From Paralvinella palmiformis (lineage: Eukaryota > Annelida > Polychaeta > Terebellida > Alvinellidae): DNA of 64,000 nt. How positions within the stretch are numbered: the first letter of the stretch is position 1; the number at the start of each line of letters is the position of its first letter. The stretch is from positions 1 through 64,000 of the forward strand of contig JAODUP010000474.1 in the NCBI GenBank assembly GCA_025642065.1. The letters are read 5' to 3'. The position numbers were made by a program, and so were the translations under genes. Of this stretch, positions 45,830 through 59,200 are shown piece by piece. The notes below the pieces were generated by a model. The model made no database searches. It worked only from the letters and a program-made list of their open reading frames with translations, and was not told the DNA's origin.

Positions 45830-48800
45830 ATGGCTACCATCTAAATTTATAATGGATGGGGTCAGACAAATGGCATCTCCGGCCCCTATCCCACATTATA
45901 AATTTGCCATTCATCAGGGCAAAATCTAAAATGAGCTAAATACAGTTTAAGTATATTTCAATTATATAGCAACAGATTCTAATTAAGTTGTTTTTACATG
46001 CAGTTGACTCAGGAACCCTAGTCTCTAGCAAGAATATCAATCAAATTCAATTAACCCTCTCAGAAACAATTAAGTCCTTAAGAGAGTATAGCCTATTGAC
46101 AACAAATTATCAATCCATTTGGATAATACAAATCTATTATATTATGCATCAACAGAAAATTAAAACTAGCTCGATCCACAGCTTCTCATAGAAATTGGTC
46201 TGGAAACAAATTAGTTATATATCATGCAACCATCAGTGAAATATTTGAAATAGATTAGCAGATTAGAAGCAGCCTTGGTAGAAACTGATATATTTGTGCA
46301 GGACAGTGCTTGCACTTATATCAGCATTGAAATTGTCATCAACATTCTCTGGTACTTCAAAAATCAATAGGCTGGGTGAGACCTTCCAGCCATATAGTTG
46401 AATTCTCTGAATATAAATTTCAAATATTAAAGAAATGCAGTGACTTAATTGTAGCTGTCAGAATTAATATATATTAGTTGTAGGATTAAAAAATGAATTA
46501 TGTATACTGGAAGGTCAAGATTTTATAAAAAAAAAGATCTACACCTTGGATCTACTAATAAGTTGCTTCATATTATCACTTGATCTTCTAATTATAATAT
46601 TCAATTATTGAGAAAGGTGCTATGAGAACTAAGCTAATATATGAGAGACATCATTAAATCCACTTCATGAAGATCACAGAGAAAACGTTTATTTCATGAT
46701 TATGTCAAATTGCTTCTGGGAACAAATCATATATGTTGGTGGCAAAATATTCTGTAATTCGAATGCACTTAAAAATCAAATACTTTGTGGAAGTTTAATT
46801 TTAAATACAAACACTTAAAAAATACTTTCAAATACAAATGGATTTGACCCCATATATGTCTGTGATTGAGTAATGGCAAATGAATTAAAATTAATTTAGT
46901 CATAGTCTGCTAATGGTTATTAAATATGTGAATTCCATTTTAGATTTAGATCTATGAGTGATCTAGACTAAAGACTGGGCTAGATCTACAATCATCTTCA
47001 ATCACAATCAGTGACAATGTTTTAGACTAGTCTACTTTTTTTGTGTTACCATCGGCATCGGTATTTATTATGTGTCTACTCTATGTGTCTACATTTAAAT
47101 GTACAATTTTATCTTATAAAACAAATGTGGCTTAAGCCAGTTATAGGGGTTCGATTAACCTGTGAAGACTGGAACCGTGAAGCCTGAATTTCTGAAGACT
47201 GGAGAATGATCAAAATCAGTCAAACAGTCTAGATCTAGCAGTCCGATTAGCTGATATCCTGTCTCAGTGTCTGGGTGAGACATATAACTTTAATTTCTAA
47301 ACAAACCAACTAATTTGCGCATGAACTATAAAAATTTATAACATGTATTATTAATATAAACATAATCAAATGAACATAAACTTGAAATATTACAAATGCT
47401 AGCTGACTTGTGAATAAACAAATTGCCTATGCTAATATACACACAGTTGTAACGGTTTCAGCTAATGTCAAGGTTGCGACGTACCACGTGACCGACCGAG
47501 ATTCGACAACAAGCTATGGCGGCAATTGGAATGCTGTCAGAATAGTTTGTATTTAGCCGATTTGTCTGCATATTGTAACTAAAGTCGGTGATAAATGCGA
47601 AGGGGCATCTTCAGTCTATCTACATATGCTGCTTGTCGCTTGATTCAGGTATTGATTGTAGTAGAATTATGCGTCTGAATATGTAATTAGATGGCCTGGG
47701 AGAACCGCTAAATTCGCATATTCTTGAGTTCTGGAAATGCCTGACGTTTGAAATTCTGCGTAATAATTTTTTAGGTGGTTAATACAGATCCAGAATGATC
47801 ACTAGATAATTGTTATATTGTAATGGGTGAATTAATTAGTATTCGATTTCATCATTTAACTGGATAGCGGTAATTTCCCGTTGCCGCCAGTGAGATATCT
47901 TTTATAGATCTAAACCGTTGCAATACCTAATGACCGAATTTTTGATAAAACACGATCAGTGTATTGTGCTTTTATTGACATTTATCATTATGCTAGCTAG
48001 ACCAAAATGCATGAATTTATTCCTGAAAAGAACCCACTGGCATGTCAGATTTAATTTTCAGGTTAATATCTAATGTTACAGGAGAAAGATTTACATGTTA
48101 TTGTATAAGCAGAGCCATATGCCATACGTTATACAAAGCAGGGTAAGGCTAATTGAGTTAGACATAATACTTATTGCCTGAAATATTCAAATAAGGTTCC
48201 AAAGAAAACTGTGGCAATCTTCAAGTTTCTGTATTCATGCATTTAATCTGAAACATTAGTGGGCATCTTTATGGAAAACAGAAAAGGAGTTGTGTTTTTA
48301 CGTATATCTAGAGGTACATCTTAATTAATTATGTTTTTTAAACAGATGTTTCCCCTGGTCTGGTGGCATGTTATATGTTCAGATAGCGTGTTTAGTCGTG
48401 TATAGGTATAAATCTTTCATATTTTCATTCATAGTACTGATGATAAAATGTGTGCTTCAAAATTTCAGCCAAATGATGTGTGAACCCAGAAGAAACTTGG
48501 GTTGGAAATTTAAAAAAATGTGTTTATGTATCACAGAAATTGGTTTGGACCTAATCTACACTGGATGTCATACTTTTGGGACCCTACATAAGCAATTGCT
48601 CAATGTTGCTTACTGGAGGCATGTCCTTTAAAAATGTCACCAATTTCAGTGGGAATTGTTTTATAATTAACAGGCTCACAGGTTTCACATTTAAATATAA
48701 TTATGTATAATGTGTGCTGTTAATTATAATAGCATGGTTAGTTATTTATATGACTATGTACTTCCTGAATGCTGTCCATATAGTGCCATGCTCTGGGTGA

Positions 48801-49735
48801 GCACTGAACAGCTAAATGGTTGAGAAATGTTACCAACTGATATTATGATTGACTGTAGATAAGACAACAGTGTTCAGTGATTTAGCAACATATATCTGTA
48901 AAACATAACACTAGAGTTTTTTTCCTTATAAATCAGAACACGTCTGGTTAAATGGTGGAGGGTTTCTTTTGTATAAATGTTACTCCTTGGTTTCAGTTAT
49001 ATCCCTTGTTCTCAACATTAATTACCCTTTCTACCAGCATTTAGCCTGGGCCTTGAATATGGTTTTCTGTGGTGCTCTCTTGTAATATACTTTTGTATTA
49101 ATGAATGATTGACATCCAATACAAAAGATTTCTGCATAGATAATATAAGAATGTATAAAATGAATCACTATATATTATATTTTTATAATAGTTTTTCACG
49201 TGATCAGAATATATTTATACTCTAAAGTAATTATGATTCTTATCATGTTCCTGTTATAAGGATAACTGATTATAGAATCAATAGTTGATCATTTCTGTTG
49301 GTATCAGCCATTTATAATTATTTTGTTCAAAGAGTAAGTTATCCCCATTTTCTTCTTTGTGCCCTATGATTGTCAAAAACTGTGTTGCATTTCTCAATAA
49401 GATGTTTGAAATAAGTTCAGGATCTGTATCACCCAGCAAAGTTTGTAGAGTCTGAAAGATACCAGCTCTTCAAGATTATGTGCAGTGTAACCAATTAATT
49501 TCTTCATGCCACTCAGCTAAATGAAGTCATTTTTCTTATCCAGTTCATTATCAGGGTGCTGCAATAGCACAGTGGTTAGATGTCCTTGGCCATATGTCCC
49601 ATTTGTGACCAGTACATAGGCTAAGCAAACCACTCCAGTTCATTATCATCTGTATTGTAAAACATAATCTGTGTGATCATCAATGTTTTCTTCATGATCA
49701 TTTGTCTGCTTATCATCTTGACTACTGTAATTGTA
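45830..49735. other. Non-coding interval with a candidate promoter and a SINE scrap
   Basis: No coding exon is supported. At 49,560-49,600 gcaatagcacagtggttaga is a tRNA-like SINE head on the plus strand. Around 46,930-47,240 there are clustered agatct/ctagat words. A possible first exon near 47.5 kb is listed separately. Confidence 0.4.
47470..47650 (+). promoter_or_regulatory. Candidate promoter and 5' non-coding exon of the JADE-family gene
   Basis: A local cluster of CpGs (gcgacgtac, gaccgaccgag) with an E-box CACGTG at 47485-47490 stands out from the AT-rich surroundings. About 160 bases later GATTCAG is followed by GTATTG, a passable donor. The only ATG frame in between is very short. 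Its position upstream of the JADE exons on the same strand makes it a candidate start, but no direct link can be shown. Confidence 0.3.
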
Positions 49736-49739
49736 AATA

Positions 49740-50625
49740 CTCATGTATTAGATAAGTTGAGGTCAATTTTTTACCCCATAATTCTTTTCCATATACCATT
49801 AAGCCGAGGACGGTTTTTTTATGCCTAAGATATCATGTCAATAGATCAAGGCAAATTATAATCACCATTTACACAAACTGTTAGCGTATACATGGGACCT
49901 CAAACTTAAATTAATGACGTGATTAAACATTCAATGAACCGTATATGAAGTCAATGACTTGGAAGTAATTAAACATATTGTCAATTACTACTGAGCCTTT
50001 GATGGTATGTTTTGGTCACTAACACGGCAATAACCAAGACAATGTAAATTACCGTTATATGAGATTAGTTAGTAACTAATTCTCTATTGAAAATAAATAA
50101 ATTAATTAATCAGTAATTATCCTGTTATTAGTATAAATATGCCCATACAAAATATGTATATGGGGGCACCCTAATGTCTATGCTGCCAAACGAATCAGAT
50201 ACGATGCTCTTGTGTACGGGATGTCTTAGGTACGAGTTGTCTTGTTACCGACGCTGCCTTCGTGAAATGCACTACTGACTCAAACAACATTTATCCATAA
50301 TTACAAAAATCAGATAATTTTACATATAAATATTGATTTTCATTATAAAGCCATGTATAATTATCATCAACTTGTTTCACTTCTATTTTCACTCCATGAC
50401 TGCATGAGTTTAAATCAAAATAACAATTGATGTCCGTTTGCATCTAGACTAGAGTGTAGACTGCTGCTAACACACTGAAAATATTTCTCCCGGTGACTGG
50501 ATTTCTTGACACTGAAATAGCACCGGCCATTAAGCCGACCCACCAAAATAAGGGTCAAAATGTTGACACAAAGGCTCGACTTAATGGCAGGCACCTACGG
50601 TAGGTCGAGGTCGACTTATGAAGTA
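49740..50625 (-). mobile_element. Dispersed element, relative of the insert at 37133-37760
   Basis: ccattaagccgag at 49796 and the inverted cgacttaatgg ending at 50587 form terminal or subterminal repeats. Both flanks extend into taagttgaggtc (left) and its mirror gacttatg (right). The interior matches 37133-37760 in reverse complement over several hundred bases. It has no coding capacity. The outer ends are approximate. Confidence 0.7.
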
Positions 50626-50668
50626 TTGGCTTGCCAGTTTTTATAGAATTTTCTGTCTAATAATATGA

Positions 50669-50985
50669 TTAGAATCCCTCAAAATCAGAATCAATCTCAT
50701 CATCCGCGAAAAAGCTGGCCCGGCTGTTGTCCAGAATCTCATGCATCACAGGAGAATTGCCATAATAATCAGGATAGCCATTGTTGTCCATCACATCATC
50801 AGGTACAGCAACACCTTTGCCAAGAAAATCTTCATACACAGCATCATCTTTTGCTCCATCCATCTTGCTAGAAATACCACACTAAGTAGGACTCGAGCAC
50901 CATTTCTTCTGGAATACTCTCCTACAGGAATTGAATGTCTCCTTGGATTACCAGCAGTTGTTAATGTTTTATTACCCTCTGTCAT
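50669..50985 (-). CDS. Small acidic reading frame, possible gene or retrocopy with frameshift
   Basis: On the minus strand, 50985 down to about 50870 reads MTEGNKTLTTAGNPRRHSIP followed by a basic stretch. A second frame from an ATG at 50863 gives a 64-residue acidic peptide (VYEDFLGKGVAVPDDVMDNN early, FFADDEIDSDFEGF at the end). Both pieces look like real protein rather than chance translation, and one frameshift would join them. There may instead be an acceptor (gtggtatttctag) just before the second ATG. I do not recognise it. A processed pseudogene is as likely as a working small gene. Confidence 0.35.
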
Positions 50986-51017
50986 CCAATCATTCTACAA
51001 TTAACACATTTCACCCT

Positions 51018-51670
51018 TCAAGGGACAGTCCACCCTCAGAAAATATTTTTAAAATATGTTATACTTAGAACATTAACCAAAAATTCCAGAATAATAATCA
51101 CGAAATATACCTGATATCATAGATAGGGAAATAATCCAAATTACTGGAGGGCCACCATTACGGCTACACCAGAAGCCATATTCAAAGGCAGGAAGGAGCA
51201 AACTGAAATGCTCTGACATCACATGGGTTATCTCTATACTGACTCAGATTATAGCTTTCCTTGAGCGTTAATATCTGAGCCATTTTGAATCTTCCTCTTG
51301 TCAGGTTCCTTCTGGCTCAAACTGATATGGTTGTATGACATTCATGGCGTAATTTTAACAACGCATTTGTGTTATGTTCTGGAATAATTATTCTTTGCTC
51401 ACACTTATTTACATGCTTTAGTATGGGCTCTACTTACTTCAGGTCAACTGGATGTGTTGAAGTGACGTCAGCATTCAGGAGCTTCTGGTCTCTGTATAGC
51501 TTCAAAATGGCGGAGCCCCCAAGGCCATTAAAAGTCGATTAATCAGCACTTTGAACTGGATTATTTAATATGTGGGTGATCTTTTACACATTGTGACATT
51601 ATTTATGATGTTTGTGAGTATAGCTATATCAGTCCTGAAAATTTGAAATGAAGGTGGATTATCCCTTTAA
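51018..51670. mobile_element. TTAA-type non-autonomous element, family D copy 1
   Basis: The left end aagggacagtccaccctcag and the inverted right end (ttaaagggataatccacctt read on the minus strand) form imperfect terminal repeats. Other ends of the family show ttaa at the border, as in piggyBac-type insertion. Shared interior words include cctgatatcatagata and ttactggagggccaccatta. There is no transposase. Confidence 0.75.
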
Positions 51671-51679
51671 ATGGCTTGT

Positions 51680-53147
51680 TGGGGTATACTGGCTGCAGTA
51701 GTGATGTACACCCTCTGGGTATGATGGCATGTGTGGTTTTCTAAATCATTTCTAATCGCTTTGATGTTATAATTAATAAACAAACATGTCACACCTTATT
51801 GTAACTTCAACTGGCAAGCGTTATTAATTAATTGTTTCACAGCAACTGGCGAGCTAGGTTTGCAATGTGAGCAGCGATTTGTATTGTATAGCTAATCATC
51901 CGTAGGTATTGGTAGGTAACAGGGCATGACTATCAAGTATTGTTACATAAAGACTGGTACATGTTCACCAAATCCAAATAACAGTTTGATGAAAATTATT
52001 CATTGTTTATTGAATAATAATAGACTAGTACTAGTACTATTTTTAGTAGGCAGCAGAGATGCTGCGATTTTGTTCAGACTCTGGCTCACACACCTGATTG
52101 ACAAGGGTTAATAATTAATTGTTTTACTGCACTTCTAGAGGTACCAGTAGGTAACAGCACATGGCTATCAAATTAATTGTTATTTATTGAATAATAATAG
52201 ATTAGTAGGCAGCGATGTGACAATTTTCTTCTGACTCTGGCTCTTATTGGGTTGGATCCTAGTGTTGTGTGTCAAGGAAGGGCCAAAACATAGTTCCTTC
52301 AGCTTGTAGGAAATATGACGTCCCTCCCCCAAAAATTTACTTAACCGTGAGTATATATTGTAGCCATTATTGCACTACCATTGGAGGATATGGCAGCTGG
52401 TTTTCATAAGAGAAAGCATGTCTAGGCAGACATGTATAATTACAAAAACTAGCCAGCCGTGCTAGGACATATTGAAATTCACAGACTCACAAATATTATA
52501 ATTGTGTCATACCAAGAACATTTTCAAGTTGTGCTATACAATATCCCCTTTAAGATGAGTATATATTATTATTTTGATATTCTAAAATTAAAGTAGATCC
52601 TATTTTTGGTTAGTGAGGTGAAGAAATATTTTTTGGCCCTGCTCAACATGTCCTTCATTATAAAAACAACCACAGGAGAAGTAACTTTTTTATACTATAG
52701 CTTGGTTCCATGAAATTAATAGAAAGTAACTTATGTGGAATTATCATTTATTCATACTTGGTTACCTTCATGTTGGAGTACCGTAATCAGTCTGACTAAT
52801 GGCTTTTATTTCATACACCATTTATATAAATTGTGGCACATTAAGTTAGGGAACATATAATTAATACCTGTGCACACTAAAAATGGTAATTTACTGTTAT
52901 ATCCAGTTTTGCTGTTACATTTTAGCAAAGCTATAATGAAAATTAACGAGTGAGAACATTATCAAACATATGTCATAGTCAGTATTCTGACGGCACAAAC
53001 TGGTGATTGATACTTTTATTGATAACTTGCTGCAGATTTATTTGCCATTTTTTACGTTTTGTACAGCAGTGACTTGGAACATTGCACATTTATCATTCAC
53101 ATAATTTGTTCCAGCTAGGTCATTTAATGATCAATCCTTCAATTGTA
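51680..53147. other. Non-coding interval
   Basis: It contains a diverged direct duplication: 51,890-52,110 and 52,135-52,240 share ggtaacag, tggctatcaa, gaataataatagatt and gtaggcagc. No gene is supported. Confidence 0.5.
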
Positions 53148-53155
53148 ATATGTAA

Positions 53156-53937
53156 CAGGGTTGGATCTGATGTACTCATACTCATTGTAGTTTGTACTCA
53201 GGTACACAATTTGAAATACTCGGATGTACTCAGTACTTGTACTCGAGTACATTCATAAAGTACTCATACTTTCAGAGTACTTTCACCATAAAGAGAATAT
53301 TGTTTTCCATTTGTCTTTATAGCCATTTTCCTCCCAAAATTAGTTTAGAATTATGTCTATAGAAATTGGTCAGTTTAAACCAGAATCCCTGTGGATTAGG
53401 TCACTGATTTGAAACATAAAGTATGAATGTTATGCCATGTAATGATGTATTAACATTAATGTGAACTTAACTAAAACCACTACTGTCATTATGCCCATGT
53501 TTGTGACATAATTATTATGCACTTTCTGTCTATCTGAAGGCTGCATAACGTATTGAACATTGTTAAATAAAAGAATAAAATCAAGATTGAAATATATGTT
53601 TGCATTGTTGTTAATTATTGAGTAATTTTACTTGAGGGGTGATCTAATGTTATTGATATCTTTGTCTACATGTATTAAACCAGCTACTACATGTGTCTAT
53701 GTAGATCTAGATCCACCAGCTATGTGTCAACATGAACTGTCACTATGAACCATTATGAAATAGCAAACTTCAAATAAATTAGTGGTCCCCTCATACACGT
53801 TACATAGTAGTTATGTTTGAGTAAATGTGATTAAAAATGTACTCATACTTGTAACTGAGTACATTGATAAAATAAGTACTTGTACTCATAACAAACTTGT
53901 ACTCAAGTACTTTCCCATGTACTCGGCCCCAACCCAG
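53156..53937. mobile_element. Internally deleted hAT derivative with near-perfect 8-bp TSD
   Basis: It starts cagggttggatctgatgtac and ends actcggccccaacccag, imperfect terminal inverted repeats. The flanks atatgtaa (53148-53155) and atatttaa (53938-53945) match at 7 of 8 positions. Its interior is collinear with the 37,004 element but lacks both nested insertions and the transposase part, so it is a short non-autonomous derivative of the same family. Confidence 0.88.
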
Positions 53938-54720
53938 ATATTTAATATTAAAGCACCAGTAAAAAGTCGTAAATTCTTTGCTTGGACAGACATTGACTAA
54001 ATGAATATTTATTTACAGTGTTGGTGGGTCTGACAAAAAACATTCTAAACACTAATAATTTGATTAATATGTGAGGCCAAGAGATTTATTTTGAAACTTA
54101 TAGAGCTCAGATTATTATGTTTTCCTATTCTTTTATTTCCTATTGTTACTTATCAGATATTTAGAGTTTAGTGTATTGACATCCTACTTGCAGTGCAACA
54201 GCCATTGCTTCTTAGTTTTAGCCATCTCAACTGATGAAAGCTGACTTTGCTAACAATTAATCATATATAACAGCAAAAAAAAATTAGAAAAGATTATATT
54301 TAGCATAATGAATGTTCCATTAAACTGCTACAAGATTAAAATTTTGTGAATAAAAAAATTTACATTTACAAATGAATACATTATTTCTACCATGCTAGTT
54401 CATTGTGTATACAGTGTCAGTGACCCTTATAATCCAGTCGATCATGCAATCATGTACAGCTCATGCATCATGAAAATCTATTAAGTGAAACAATAATATG
54501 ACACAAACATAGCATAAGACATCAGAAATAGTAGTTTCTACATAGAGAAAGAAGTCAAATTAAATATTTGACAATATTGCTGGTACTTAATGTGCCTTCT
54601 GGTATACTTGATTTCACTATAGGGTATATAATCTTCACATTTAATTCCAACATACAAGATTCACATTATGTTGTAAATTGTTGTTATTTTAGAATTTTTT
54701 CTTTTATTTTTGCAGACTTT

Positions 54721-56219
54721 ATGATGCTGAGTAAAGATCAAAGCCGCAGGTCCAAACAGGGTATTTAACTTCTCTCTATCTCTCTCGGTGTGTGTGTGTC
54801 TAGCCAGTATTTCAATTTTCTGAGTAAAGATCAACGCCACAGATCCAAAAGGGGCATTTAACTTCCCTATTTCATGGGCACACATTGGGACAATCAAGGT
54901 AGTGGCCTGCAAAGCAAGCCAAGTGCAGCTGAGAATTTGGTGAGGACGTTAACTCCAAAAATATGGATTTGACCTAATAAAAGTAGTTTAACACAGAGGT
55001 AGAGCAGTGACAACTTTATCATGCATCTTATTGGAATTAGAAATCAGTTAAAGGGTGTATCATTTATGACATATCATATGTAGAACAGTTCTTGTTCTGT
55101 TATGGATGAATCATTGGAACCCTCACTGAGTGTCGAGATAAAGTTGACATCTTTGATCTCATCTGCAACTTTAGATATCTCCATCATGGCAATAGCACTG
55201 GTAAACTGTTTTTCTACTTCACAGTTACTATAGGTCTTTCCTATGGAAACACCAATCACAACATCTTGCCACTCATAATCACTAAGGATGGCAATGCAGT
55301 GCCAAACCATGACAAGTAATGAACAGATCTAACAGTTTATCCAAATTGCTGAGTACTGTTTAAGTCACATATGATATTATCTTGTGAGCATTCATGGTAA
55401 GAGGGTTGGTTCTTCTTTGTATTCATAATCCATTTGGCTCTCGTATGATTAATGGATTCCTGGTGCAGATTAATTGACTCTAGCTTAAAAATTGTGCTCC
55501 GATCAATGAAAAATGGAACAAAACAAGTAACCTTGGGATTCTCGCTCCCCACCTGCTGGGCTATCATTATGCATTAACCAGTCTACCAGCTTTCCACACA
55601 GCCAAGAATCCTTGTCTATGCTTCATTTTCGCTTATTCACTTTGAGCATCGAGAGTTTCAGCCTTCATCTTGGCTTTTTTGATGCATAGATTATTTGACT
55701 TAAGGCAATGACTAACAGCAATATTTCAGTGCACAAACAGGTTATGTCACTTGTGATTAATCGGAAAGTGAAAGGTACATGGTGGGTAATCATATTGTAG
55801 TCCTACAGTATTGTGGCTTGATAGGCAAGTATTTTGGATTAAATGGTCACCCTTACCAACAAATAATCCCCACAGATGAGTTGGTGAGCGTTAATTTGCA
55901 CCCCTGCTATTTGTGTGTCTAGTCAGTATTTAAAATTTTAACAACTACTTAACAAACTAAAGTAAATTATCTGTAGCAATTTTGTAAGAAATTAGTTCAT
56001 AAGCAGTTACCTCATTATTTATGGTTGTTTGTTGCATTCTAGGAGATGACTTGTCTATCAAAATTCCACAGACTGAAGCATTGCACGAAAGTGCAAAGAA
56101 GAAAGGTACTGTTGACAATTTTGTATCTTCTTGTATTTGCGTTTTTTGGCATCTATATTTTGTTCATCTAGCAATGGTACACCTGGATGTATGTATGTAT
56201 GTATGTATGTATGTATGTA

Positions 56220-56262
<43 letters not shown>

Positions 56263-59200
56263 GTCATATCTATTCTTTCAGCAAACACACTGTCACCTAG
56301 TGTTAGAGTCATCTCTGGAAGAAGAGACTCACGCAATGGAAAAGATAAGCCAGTAGAAGTATGAAATAACTTTACTGTAGTTGAATATTGTCGGTTTAAA
56401 CTTGTCTCTGCTAAGTGATGTCAAAGTTTCTTATAATATCAAAAATATTCCAACTAATACAGTGCTCTAAAACTTTCTAATTGCCTGTCCAGTTCCAAAA
56501 TTAAAAAAACCCTCCACTTGCCTTATGAAATGGGCTCCTGGTGCATTAACAGTATTAACTGACACTGCCATCTGAATTTCATACATTATGAATTGTCAAT
56601 CTTTGAATTCAACACCTTAAATTATTAGAGGAACTGCACTTATGCATTTATTCTGCATCGCATAAATGTATAAAAGTGTTTAATAAGAAATTGTATATTT
56701 TAGAGTCAATTGAAATTATGCAAAAAATCACTTTCCACAAGGTTCCTATGCCTCCTTGAAAACCCTGAAAATAGCAAATTCATTTTCCATTTCCTGAAAA
56801 TGTCCTGGAATTTTACAAAATCATGAAATGTTCTGGAAAAAATATTGCCTGTGAAAAAAATTCACTTAGAACAAAAAAGCTGTGAATAAATATTATGCCT
56901 ATAGAAGAAAACTTCGATTGTAGAAGAAAAAGAGTACTGGTACAGAGTGTTGATATCCCATGTTAGTTAAAATTTAAATAAAAATGGGTGGTGAATCAGA
57001 CAGCTAGAAGGGGTGACAGGAGGATGTACCATAAAAATGTCAATAATCGATCATACATTAAATAAATTTGATATGTTTTTTTGCACATATATTGATTTAT
57101 TACCTTCAAATCTTGTAAACTTTGTCCTGGAAAATAATATTGCCTTAGCTGTGGGAACCATGTTTACAGTTGGTTTATAGGTGGTTTAAATAAGTAATCA
57201 TATTAAATCTAAATTACTGGAATCTCAATAGACCAGTAGACTTTCTTTCTTTGTTTTAACTTGTTTGGTTGTGAGATGAATCATTTGAACAAGTAGTTTC
57301 CTGTGCCCATACTATCACACAGAAAACCAACCACAAACTATTAATCGGAGATCATTTGGTGAGTTATTCTCAGAAGATAAATGATATCAAATCTGATAAT
57401 AATATTTGTTTCCTAAGCCAGCTTACAGTTAATCTATCCGTAAATTGTGTAATGATGCTGTAATGTTTGGAAATAAAATGTCCCATATACTGAAAACATT
57501 TCACTGCAGCCAGGGGATTAATAGTATGTGAGAGAGAGAGAGAGAGAGAGAAAGAAAGAGAAACTACAGTAGTTCCTCCATTCATCTTAATTTGTATCAA
57601 TTGAGATATTACTCCAGTGATTTTTTATTATTCAGCTTTTCCGCAAAGATTTGATTTCTGCCATGAAATTGCCGGACACTGAACAACTCCAGCAAGATGA
57701 ATATTTGTTAATAACTGATCCATGGAGGCAGGACTGGGAAAGTGGTGTGCAGGTCCCAGTTAATCCCGAGGAAACACTCAACAAACAGATAAATCTATGG
57801 TAAGTAGTCCAGTACTACCAGACAGTTTTATTTAGTATTAAATAGGGATAGCCCACCTTCATTTCAAATCTTCATTATTTCCCTATATCTATGATATCAG
57901 GTATATTTGGTGTTTGTTATTGTGGAATTTTTTATTACTGTTCTAATTGTTACATATTTGAGAAATATGATTTAAACACGACATGCTTATAAAAGTAAAC
58001 CGAAATCCCTGTATAATAATCACAAACTCTACTTGATATCATAAATGTATGGAAATAATCCTAATTACTGGAGGGTAGCCATTACAGCTTCCTCGAATGC
58101 TAGTTTGGATGGCGGGAAGGAGAAAAAGTCCTGTGCTCTGACCTCAGATGGCACAAGGATTATGTGGCCATCTCGATCCTGATCAAGTCAGGTGACAAAT
58201 GTTCTGGCTTAGGTATCCTCGTGACCTTACCATCTCACATGCTCAAACTAACAACTACTAACTGACACCGTCATCGGTTCATTGACATAAATCTGACAGC
58301 TACTTCTTGTTACAAGAGTATAAAGCAATCAGCTTATGGAATTTTACTATATAGCTTTCTTTAGCGACTTCAGTAACATATGAGCCTGTTTGAACCAACT
58401 GTAATAATAATAAAAAATAACTGCCATTTCTGCCATTATTATTTACTATACTGTAATAAATGTAAATATGCTTTTGTTCCAAGTTATGTGTTTGGCTGAC
58501 CCCTGTTTACAATGTTATAACTGGGTAAAACAAACCACTTATGGTAAGTGATCTTTCAAGAGCATCTGGTCTGTGTCTGGTTTAAAATGGCGGTGCCCAC
58601 AGACCATTAATAGTCAATTACCAGAAATTTGAACTGAATTATTTAATATGTGTTGATTGTGTTCATATTTTGACATCATTTATTATTTGTGTAGCATATT
58701 TGTTGTATAAAAGGTGAACTGTTCTTTTAATAAACTGATAGCAATGTATGCCAATATTATTTCTTGTATTGGAACTAGAGAAAAGATCAAGATTTTGTTC
58801 AAAATGTTGGTTTTGTCACTGATTTTAGTTAAATTGACAGCATTTAATGACTAGGATGTTTATTTATTTGTAGTATGTGTGTGTGCTGGTAAAGTCCTTT
58901 ATAAGTAGTTTAGTTAATAAATTTGTTTTTTATTCTGAAAATCCTGGTCACATAAATTATGTTTTTACCTGAATGAAAGCCTACACAATAAAGCTTGTGT
59001 TGATGACAGAACACATTGATAATAAACTCAGATACTGAAGAATCGATTTGGGTTTGTGGCACCTTGTCATTTCAGGCAATTTGAATTGGTAGTCAGTAAT
59101 CTGTTAGCAGAAATGGTTGGAAAGGAAGGTTTTAATATATAATGTTAAGTTTTAATATGGAGGAGAACATAATTTTAAAAGATACACACTTGAGAGCATA

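Noticed and set aside
54843..54856. GC-AG splicing of the second JADE exon copy
   Set aside because: GC donors exist, but here the surrounding donor consensus is poor and the acceptor side has been replaced, so use is unlikely.
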